From: Bolinopsis microptera
Lineage: Eukaryota > Ctenophora > Tentaculata > Lobata > Bolinopsidae
Direction of reading: 5' to 3'
Assembly (NCBI RefSeq): GCF_026151205.1
Contig: NC_087084.1
Location: 5,511,538 to 5,575,537, forward strand
DNA: 64,000 nt
Each line of letters starts with the position of its first letter. Position 1 is the first letter of the stretch. The notes under the pieces are model-generated. The model saw only the letters and a program-made list of their open reading frames with translations, ran no database searches and was not told the DNA's origin. Shown piece by piece: positions 56,339 through 64,000 of the stretch. A program made the position numbers and the translations under genes.

Positions 56339-57784
56339 GGAAAATCATTCAGTGGAAGTGACAGTGGAAGTGGCCATTCGTTCAAGTACTGGGGAGTGAG
56401 AGTAACCACCCTCACCCTCAACCCCTCTATCACCCTTCGTGGAACAGGTCAACTTGTTGTGGACGCGAGTATTCGAGGGACTATAAGAGCCTCAGGGAGC
56501 TGGAGTTACAACAAGAGGTCCTGGTGGTACTCCGTGACACTTGGTGGAGGAGTTCAAGTTAGCTCAAATGGGTTTAGTATCTCAGACAGGGTCAATCTTG
56601 GGGTGAAGTCGAACGGAAAAGTTGGGTTCTCACATGACTCGGGTTCTTGTAGGGCGAGTATGGGATCTCTCGACATTAACATTTCAGGTTCCTGGTACGC
56701 CTGGCTTCTTAACTTCATTGTGTGGATCTTTGAAAAGGATCTGAAGAGAGATTTGGAGAGATCTATTCGCGAGAAAGTGAATGAAGTGGTGGGTGAAGCT
56801 GCAGCTAACTTCGACAATGCAATGTTTAACCAGGACTTTTCGATGCCATTGCAATCAGGAGGAGAACTGAAAGTGGACTTTAACCCATCAGTAATAACAG
56901 GGGGACATAGCTGTGCTGTTATCTCTACACCCGCAGTAATAGAACTGACAGGAGTACCAGACACCACACAAATTGTCACACCTCCCTTTATCCACCTACC
57001 TGCCACCGAGGAACCAGCTAGAAAGAAGAGACAGGCTAGAGACTGGTGTGGAGTGGTTCCAGGTCCTAACAGTGGGGTCTCCATCATCCTCACGAAGGAC
57101 CTCATCTCTAGAGGCATCCAGAACCTACACCACTTCGACTTACTCAAGTTTTCCTTGGTAGAGACAGGCACTGAGGGGAGTAGAACGACTTTCGATGTGT
57201 TGCGCAATGGCCAGCGTATAGATACAGTGAGTGTAGAGTTCCATGAAAACGAGGGACGGATCCTGGCTGGATTTAACAGGAAGACCGTGAAGATCAGCAG
57301 CACTGCACTCCCGGAAGTAAGCATCACCGACGACGGTATCTCCGTATTGGTTCACCTCAGAGCACGGCTCACTCTGAGCAGTGATGACCCGAAACTTGAG
57401 ATTAGAACGGAGTTCGAGTCCCTGACTAATTGGATAGGAACAATGAGGATGGTAAAGAAGGACGGGGGATACTCGCTAGTCCCCAACGTGACAGCAAATG
57501 TAGAAATATGGACTGGGAAACTCTACATTGGAGCGGAGATGGACGGAATGAGGAAGTCCGAACAAAGGAGACTGGAGGAGGATAACTTGATACTGGAAGG
57601 GATCGAGAGTCTCCTCAACTCGGTGCTGGAGGAGAAACTGGCGAGGGTGCTGGAGGACGATTTGCAGAGTGGGATCCCTCTAAACATCCCTGAGGAGTAT
57701 ATGACAGTGGGGAGGGCAGATATCAGTTACAGAGAGGATTATATCATCGTATCTGCTGATGATATCACCATCAACCTTCAGTAG
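56339..57784 (+). CDS. BPI-like protein 3, exon 2 (lost conserved cysteine)
   Basis: The exon has 481 codons plus stop, the same length as copy 2, with an intact frame and acceptor CCCCACCAG. The furin-type RKKRQAR is present. The second Cys of the conserved BPI disulfide is replaced by Arg: RSIREKV, codon CGC at 56768-56770 against TGC in copy 2, a single T to C change. The partner Cys (DSGSCRAS) remains unpaired. Other private changes are GGHSCAV for GGPSCAV, VEFHENE for VEFPENE and MRKSEQRR for MTMSEQRR. The protein may be secreted but misfolded, or it may have changed function. The reading frame itself is undamaged. Confidence 0.85.
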   Translation, partial: GKSFSGSDSGSGHSFKYWGVRVTTLTLNPSITLRGTGQLVVDASIRGTIRASGSWSYNKRSWWYSVTLGGGVQVSSNGFSISDRVNLGVKSNGKVGFSHDSGSCRASMGSLDINISGSWYAWLLNFIVWIFEKDLKRDLERSIREKVNEVVGEAAANFDNAMFNQDFSMPLQSGGELKVDFNPSVITGGHSCAVISTPAVIELTGVPDTTQIVTPPFIHLPATEEPARKKRQARDWCGVVPGPNSGVSIILTKDLISRGIQNLHHFDLLKFSLVETGTEGSRTTFDVLRNGQRIDTVSVEFHENEGRILAGFNRKTVKISSTALPEVSITDDGISVLVHLRARLTLSSDDPKLEIRTEFESLTNWIGTMRMVKKDGGYSLVPNVTANVEIWTGKLYIGAEMDGMRKSEQRRLEEDNLILEGIESLLNSVLEEKLARVLEDDLQSGIPLNIPEEYMTVGRADISYREDYIIVSADDITINLQ

Positions 57785-58183
57785 AAAACGGGACGCAAGA
57801 AAATTGAGATTACTAGTTTGAGGACTTATGAACTGATCAGTTAGGGTCCGATATCAAACATTACAGTTATCCGGACATAACTGAACTAAGTGATTTTTCT
57901 AGAGTACTACTTAATAGAAAAAATTTGAATATAAGTGGTGATTCCTCATTAATGGTTTTTGAATTTTGAGCTGGAATAAAATAACTTCAGCGTTTATTTC
58001 TTTAAATTTCGTGCAATTAAAGTTTCCGGAATGAATCCTTGCAAAAAGTTGATTATTTTGCTTAAAAGAAACTCGAAGTTCTGGTAAGGGGTGCATTTCA
58101 TTATGTTTATATAATAAAACCAGTTCTTTGTAGTGATTTTAATGGTTTAAAACGGGAATAAGTATGGTTTATGTTGTATTATT
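57785..58183 (+). other. Unit 3 tail with deletion junction (pentraxin lost)
   Basis: After the BPI-3 stop the sequence follows unit 2 up to TTTCATTATGT (about 58105). It then jumps to TATATAATAAAACCAGTTCT, which in unit 2 is the pentraxin stop codon and 3' end (51273 onward). About 1.84 kb (49436-51272 in unit 2) is therefore missing, including nearly the entire pentraxin gene. Homology to the unit ends at about 58183. Confidence 0.85.
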
Positions 58184-58428
58184 AAATGGTTTTTGGCCAT
58201 CCTTGAATAAAAAGTCTGACTCTGTGGATTCGTTTGAGACTCCGAACTTCTAAACGGTATTAAAATTAATAAGGAATAATATTCGAGGATTGATAACTTT
58301 GATTTGGTAATGGTGGGAACATCGTCATCAAAATTTGCACCGTTTATTGCGAATAAATATATTTTAATAGTCACCTGATCACATGAACAATCGCGTGACC
58401 ACACGAATAATCACATGATCACACTAAC

Positions 58429-58567
58429 CTGTCGGTACTCGTAACTCGTTCAGCACTAAGTTAGCCACGTCTCTGATCTGTTTGTGATATTCTGACACAG
58501 CTTCGGCCGCTCCACTGTCCACAGTGGTGTTTAGTTTCGAATCCCAGTTGGGCCTAAATCTCAAAAA
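58429..58567 (-). CDS. Coding exon of an unidentified minus-strand gene (CFAP70-like?)
   Basis: The exon is 139 nt, with acceptor CTGCCCTTCAG and donor ACAG followed by GTTAGT. Only one frame is open, giving 46 residues: FLRFRPNWDSKLNTTVDSGA, then AEAVSEYHKQIRDVANLVLN and ELRVPT, plus one base of the next codon. Its 5' phase (0) matches the donor phase of the exon at 59734-59627. The SEYHKQIRDVA...VLNE pattern loosely recalls the region after the first domain of the ciliary protein CFAP70 (TTC18), but this is from memory and uncertain. Downstream exons are not visible; the BPI/pentraxin array lies where they would be expected. Confidence 0.6.
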
Positions 58568-58645
58568 CTGAAGGGCAGCCGTCACTCACTCACTCACCAA
58601 ACCATGGTGAAAATGGTAGTGGCTTTCATTAGAGCTGCGAAAATA

Positions 58646-59417
58646 CAGGGTGGGCCAAAAGTCAGTACCCATACGTTGGCCTTAATAGCTCAGTCACTGA
58701 GTGCCCAATTTAAATACTTCCTTCTGGTATTATATGACTTAGTACCACCACTGGTTCGAGGAATTTGTCAACTCGAAAAATATTCGTGTTCATTTTTTTC
58801 AAATGGAGGTTCATTTTCACATTTATTTGATAGTTTGGATAGTCGGATCAAGCTAAATGTTATTGAATTGTGTTTGGCCATTCGAATTACGTTTGTCCTG
58901 AAAGAATTTGAACTGTAGCTTCTCAGATGACCGAGATATGAAGCATAACGAGTTTATTCATTACATGTGATTAGGTGATTGGTTTACCTAATCACGTGAT
59001 AAGGTGACCCCGTTAACTACCCCGTTAAACATTATGGGAATTGTTAAGGGTGCCCAATTAAGGTGTTGTGTCACGGTGTCACATAATCACCCAGTCAATT
59101 TTGTTAACGAGATACAGAAAATGCTTGATAACTTCGTCATTTCTAATCCGTTTTGCCTCATGTTTTCAGATCATATGCAACATTTGATAATCTACCGTCT
59201 CTGAAAAAATTAGGCGTTCAGCATGTTCAGAGAAAACAATATAGGTGTTTTAATATTGAATGGGCGTGGTCTAAAATATTCGAATTTTCAAATTTTGACG
59301 CCGGAATCCTCGAACCAGTAAGTACAGTATGCCATCTGCAAAGCAACAGCTCTCAAATATAACACACGGCGGAGCTATTAAGGCCAACGTATGGGTACTG
59401 ACTTTTGGCCCACCCTG
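58646..59417. mobile_element. 772-bp mariner-like MITE with TA target site
   Basis: The left end CAGGGTGGGCCAAAAGTCAG, continuing TACCCATACGTTGGCCTTAATAGCT, is matched by an inverted copy ending at 59417. That gives about 45 bp of terminal inverted repeat. TA lies on both sides (58644-58645 and 59418-59419). CAGGGTG-type ends plus a TA duplication are typical of mariner-class elements. No transposase frame remains. It sits inside the intron between the two minus-strand exons. Confidence 0.88.
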
Positions 59418-59626
59418 TATATGCCTGGGGTTGAGTCCCGACTATACTGCAGGGAAATCTGTACCGAAAGGACCGTGGCCGAAATGCAATTAGACAGGGA
59501 AATCGGCTCCTCGACTGCGGTCGACCAACTTATTATTAGAAGACCGTTTTGGAATGTATTCTGCTGCCTGAAAGAAAACCGCTTCATGTCCAAATGCTAG
59601 AAATAATTTTAACGCAGTATATTCAC

Positions 59627-59791
59627 CTTAACAGCGAGTTGCTGAGGCGGTCTTTTTGAAACAAGTGGCTTCTCCAGAACGATCTCCACAACTACATAAC
59701 TTCTAGTTCTAGCTTCTGTGTAGATCTGAGCTTCCTAGTTCTTAGGCTCTTCTGCTCCCTCGACTGATTCCTTGGCTGCTTTCTTGCTGTC
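59627..59791 (-). CDS. Upstream coding exon of the same minus-strand gene, with an in-frame TAG
   Basis: The donor is AAG followed by GTGAAT (phase 0). The frame reads back as EAQIYTEARTRSYVVVEIVL, then EKPLVSKRPPQQLAVK. Continuing upstream in the same frame past a TAG (59737-59735) is a Lys/Glu-rich stretch, DSKKAAKESVEGAEEPKN, reaching an acceptor-like CTCCGCAG at 59792-59794. Either the real acceptor is the ACTAG itself, giving a 108-nt exon starting at 59734, or the gene carries a nonsense mutation. YVVVEI-x-LEKPLV-x-KRPP resembles CFAP70 from memory. Identity and functionality are uncertain. Confidence 0.5.
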
Positions 59792-59869
59792 CTGCGGAGG
59801 CTAGGTACTAAGCTTAGAGACATTGTTTGTGATATACCTTCAAGTTAGATACCTCAGTCGGTTATATTG

Positions 59870-60000
59870 TTGGAGGACTTTGCCGCTTCGACGCGCCGCG
59901 CAAACTATCATTCTTACTTCGCATAGAAGTAAGACGAGATCGTTCTTTGTTAATTCGCAGAGCAACGATCTGGAAGGGCTGAGCGGCTGACATCGTCAAT
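59870..60000. repeat. Dispersed CpG-rich repeat, same family as at 37.1-37.3 kb
   Basis: GGAGGACTTTGCCGCTTCGA, then CGCCGCGC, then GTTAATTCGCAGAGCAACGA and GACATCGTCAATC. These appear in the same order at about 37130-37285. Confidence 0.75.
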
Positions 60001-60002
60001 CA

Positions 60003-60500
60003 AATAATATTATGGGGGGGGGGGGGGGAATTATGGGTGTTAAAAATATGGACTGTTATGAATATGGTTCTTTGGCCCGAAAAGAACCAAATTTGACCCC
60101 CACAATTTTAACTGCGACTTGAAAAAATCTCAAATCGAATTGTGCACTGCAACGAAACAGCTGCTGCTGAACTTGTATTATTCATCTGAAGTTGCTGATA
60201 TGAAATTTAAATTGAAATTGTTCCTAGTTAACCCCTCTAATTGAAAAGATGGGGGGTAATAGTAGACAAATTGTACATTTTGAACCAGAACTAGCTTCAA
60301 TTCAACAAACAATAACTTAAGCATATAACTCTGGACGTGAATGAAAGAAACATTAAGCATATTATTACTATTAGTATGACTGATATTTCAAAAGGAACAC
60401 CAAAATTTGACTCGGTGAGTTAAATTATGGGGGGTAAAAATATGGACTGTTATAATTTATAAATATGGTTCTTTGGCCCGAAAAGGACCAAATTAGAAAT
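60003..60500. repeat. Direct repeat around 400 bp apart with poly-G run
   Basis: The phrase AAAAATATGGACTGTTAT, followed by AATATGGTTCTTTGGCCCGA and AAAG(A/G)ACCAAATT, occurs at about 60042-60091 and 60428-60495. A poly-G run of about 15 bases precedes the first copy near 60014. Confidence 0.8.
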
Positions 60501-60732
60501 GCGTGTCACAAGTGTTTCCCTATTTAAAGCATAATGTTCATGTTATGAAGTGAGCTGATTAGGGCTTGTAGTTAACAGTGAATCTAGCGTCTGTCACAAT
60601 GGTCGCAATTATTGTTTGTATTGAGCCTGATGTTTTGACTATTTTTAGAGAGCTGTCAATTTTAAAATCGAATCAAAATAATTGAAAAGCATATCTCAAC
60701 ATTCTGATCTCTAGAACATATTCTGAAAATTT

Positions 60733-60784
60733 CAGGGTGATCTCAAAAATTGTGGCTATTTAAAATTATTTTTGAATCACCCTG
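60733..60784. repeat. Short inverted repeat CAGGGTGAT...ATCACCCTG
   Basis: CAGGGTGATCTCAAAAAT and TATTTTTGAATCACCCTG form an imperfect palindrome of about 52 bp. It may be the joined ends of a deleted mariner-like element. Confidence 0.6.
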
Positions 60785-62420
60785 ATATGTACTTAATGGT
60801 ACTTTATTATTGCCCTTGATGGCATATAATTGGTTTCTCTGATCTTGAACTGTTAATGCCAATGGCTATTGGTGATGCCAGTGAAGGTGACGGTAACAGT
60901 GACGATATTGTACACCTAAAATTATAAAATTAAACGGAAATTAACGAAACGTTGAACGGAGCATGCTGAAAGTTACGCTCTACAATTGAGTTAATTAATA
61001 AATTTGAAGACGTAATTTGAAGACGTACGCAGCGCAGTAACCACACTTGTAGTCGCGGTGATTAATTTGACAGCGCATTTAATTTTTCTTGTTTCCATCC
61101 GGTTTTTCTATGTTAACTAGGTTTTTTACGTTATTGTAATTGTATTTATAATGTAAGTAATATCTTACATTTGAAACAGATTCGGTCATGCTATCTAAAA
61201 AACAATTGTGGAGTTTATTTATCTTTCTAAAAGTAATTTCAGTTGTAAATTGTAAATTCAATTTAACACTTTTCGTTTCACTATAAAATGCTAGCTCATA
61301 ATTTGCTTCTCTTCGTAGGAGTATAAAAAGGCGTGGTTTTAATCAGGTACCTGCGTTAGTTTGTAAAATACCAATAAAAAGTAAAATTCCGTCATAGTTG
61401 GCAGATATGTCAGCAAAGCAGAATCTCATTTGATTTGAACAATTTAGCCGTTTATATTTATTCCATTTTGTCATCGGTAACTGTAAGTTTTCTTTATATT
61501 GGATTTGGTATGTGGTAGTTTTACTCCGCTTACTGCATAGTCTGGTCACACTGTTGTCATGGTTACAAGTTGCAATTGTATTAACTTTTTCTACTTTCGA
61601 TTTACTGTATGTTAAATTTTACTCGTCGTTAATTAATATTTAATGCTTTTAATTAATTCTCCTTTATTTTTTTGTAACGCATATTATGGATAGTTGTCGA
61701 ATTTCCTCTATTCATTTGTCAGATTTTCCGTACGGAGTAGTTTTACCGTTTCAATTTAAACAATTTGCCAACATTTACAAGTGTATAAGTGAACAGAAAT
61801 AGTAACCTTGAGGGAGCTGAGAATCGTCTATATTCCTGTTTTTGTGAACTGTATTGAGATCGTTTTGCTGAATACAAATCGTGGAGGACAGAAAATGGTA
61901 TATATAAATAAGTCATTTTAATAATAGCTGTCTAGCCTTTAATTTTTCTGACTGTTGCCAAGCCAAGCCCATTGATTTACACGTTGAACATTTATGATTT
62001 AAGACTCCGAACTTTTTTCGATTAAATAAGATCGACTTATTAGAACACTTAGCCTAGCTGTCTTATTTTCAGATATTGGCGAGCTCGGTTAAGGTTGTTT
62101 CCTCAAATGTCACGGAAACAACTCCCACAGGCAGCCAGTAAGCCAATTATTAATTAACCTAATTAAACTAATAACTTGAATCGGTATATTATTCGTATTA
62201 TAACTCCGAAGTAATCTGAGTTTTATATTTGTATGGTTATCTTTTACTAATCATCCAGATAGTGTCAGGTGGTTACCCCTTAAATCTTTCAGGATAGGAG
62301 GAACAGCGTCACACGGGGTAACAGCGGAGGTAGTGGTAACAACTACTCCTGGTAGCAAAGCAATGGGATATAATCCTGAGACCGTCGGGGTAAGGAGGAC
62401 CTCGACTAAAGGGTGGGTAA
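60785..62420. other. No supported gene
   Basis: AT-rich sequence without a recognised exon. The last 130 bp before the pentamer array (62290-62420) are less AT-rich, with GGTAACAGCGGAGGTAGTGG. They look like the edge of a dispersed element, but I cannot identify it. Confidence 0.4.
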
Positions 62421-64000
62421 CACCTCACCTCACCTCACCTCACCTCACCTCACCTCACCTCACCTCACCTCACCTCACCTCACCTCACCTCACCTCACCT
62501 CACCTCACCTCACCTCACCTCACCTCACCTCACCTCACCTCACCTCACCTCACCTCACCTCACCTCACCTCACCTCACCTCACCTCACCTCACCTCACCT
62601 CACCTCACCTCACCTCACCTCACCTCACCTCACCTCACCTCACCTCACCTCACCTCACCTCACCTCACCTCACCTCACCTCACCTCACCTCACCTCACCT
62701 CACCTCACCTCACCTCACCTCACCTCACCTCACCTCACCTCACCTCACCTCACCTCACCTCACCTCACCTCACCTCACCTCACCTCACCTCACCTCACCT
62801 CACCTCACCTCACCTCACCTCACCTCACCTCACCTCACCTCACCTCACCTCACCTCACCTCACCTCACCTCACCTCACCTCACCTCACCTCACCTCACCT
62901 CACCTCACCTCACCTCACCTCACCTCACCTCACCTCACCTCACCTCACCTCACCTCACCTCACCTCACCTCACCTCACCTCACCTCACCTCACCTCACCT
63001 CGCCTCGCCTCGCCTCACCTCACCTCACCTCACCTCGCCTCGCCTCACCTCACCTCACCTCACCTCACCTCACCTCACCTCACCTCACCTCACCTCACCT
63101 CACCTCACCTCACCTCACCTCACCTCACCTCACCTCACCTCACCTCACCTCACCTCACCTCACCTCACCTCACCTCACCTCACCTCACCTCACCTCACCT
63201 CACCTCACCTCACCTCACCTCACCTCACCTCACCTCACCTCACCTCACCTCACCTCACCTCACCTCACCTCACCTCACCTCACCTCACCTCACCTCACCT
63301 CACCTCACCTCACCTCACCTCACCTCACCTCACCTCACCTCACCTCACCTCACCTCACCTCACCTCACCTCACCTCACCTCACCTCACCTCACCTCACCT
63401 CACCTCACCTCACCTCACCTCACCTCACCTCACCTCACCTCACCTCACCTCACCTCACCTCACCTCACCTCACCTCACCTCACCTCACCTCACCTCACCT
63501 CACCTCACCTCACCTCACCTCACCTCACCTCACCTCACCTCACCTCACCTCACCTCACCTCACCTCACCTCACCTCACCTCACCTCACCTCACCTCACCT
63601 CACCTCACCTCACCTCACCTCACCTCACCTCACCTCACCTCACCTCACCTCACCTCACCTCACCTCACCTCACCTCACCTCACCTCACCTCACCTCACCT
63701 CACCTCACCTCACCTCACCTCACCTCACCTCACCTCACCTCACCTCACCTCACCTCACCTCACCTCACCTCACCTCACCTCACCTCACCTCACCTCACCT
63801 CACCTCACCTCACCTCACCTCACCTCACCTCACCTCACCTCACCTCACCTCACCTCACCTCACCTCACCTCACCTCACCTCACCTCACCTCACCTCACCT
63901 CACCTCACCTCACCTCACCTCACCTCACCTCACCTCACCTCACCTCACCTCACCTCACCTCACCTCACCTCACCTCACCTCACCTCACCTCACCTCACCT
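62421..64000. repeat. (CACCT)n array, at least 1,580 bp
   Basis: 316 consecutive pentamers run to the window edge without any length change. The only variants are five CGCCT units clustered at 63001-63015 and 63036-63045. The complementary strand is (AGGTG)n, which is G-rich. Confidence 0.98.

Noticed and set aside
62421-64000. Telomere at the window end
   Set aside because: The unit CACCT is not the usual metazoan TTAGGG. Without chromosome-end evidence, this is better called a satellite or microsatellite array.

Overview
This is nuclear DNA from a metazoan. It is AT-rich and intron-rich, with many microsatellites, minisatellites and DNA transposons and only a few genes. The recognisable families are an Rbfox-type RNA-binding protein, BPI/LBP-type lipid-binding proteins, a pentraxin and non-LTR retrotransposon fragments. 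Together they point to an invertebrate, possibly a non-bilaterian. The Rbfox sequence just after the RRM is divergent, so I do not assign a phylum.

Left part (1 to about 34.5 kb): one large minus-strand gene, an Rbfox homologue. Seven shared coding exons can be placed with matching splice phases (13175-13032, 8970-8824, 3338-3272, 3155-3023, 2790-2655, 2186-2034, 396-172). The 3' end lies beyond base 1. Three separate upstream exons at 32481-32422, 22517-22233 and 15299-15228 each carry a start codon and end in phase 0. Each can therefore join the RRM exon, which implies alternative first exons giving different N-termini. The very long introns hold tandem repeats, a MITE-like element, an internally deleted LINE flanked by a 13-bp target-site duplication, and an unusual density of CACGTG palindromes near CCAAT/ATTGG boxes.

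Middle (34.5-40.7 kb): a transposon graveyard. It holds a hAT-like element, the C-terminal and endonuclease fragments of non-LTR retrotransposons, a cluster of nested CpG-rich inverted repeats, and a 159-bp MITE.

Right part (40.76-58.18 kb): a tandem segmental array on the plus strand, and the most interesting part of the window. The unit is a two-exon secreted BPI-like protein followed by a single-exon pentraxin. The pentraxin has a signal peptide, a pentraxin domain, a coiled coil, one transmembrane helix and a short tail. Unit 1 has BPI-1 and a pentraxin interrupted by one nonsense codon exactly after the pentraxin domain. Unit 2 is intact. Unit 3 has BPI-3, which lost a conserved cysteine, and its pentraxin was removed by a deletion of about 1.84 kb. 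Transposon insertions present in some units and absent at the matching site in others give a relative history of the array. Both families recognise microbial surfaces in other animals, so this looks like an expanding and diversifying innate-immune cassette.

Far right (58.2-64 kb): two phase-compatible minus-strand exons of another gene (tentatively CFAP70-like, perhaps broken), a mariner-like MITE inside its intron, and a nearly perfect (CACCT)n array from 62,421 to the window edge.
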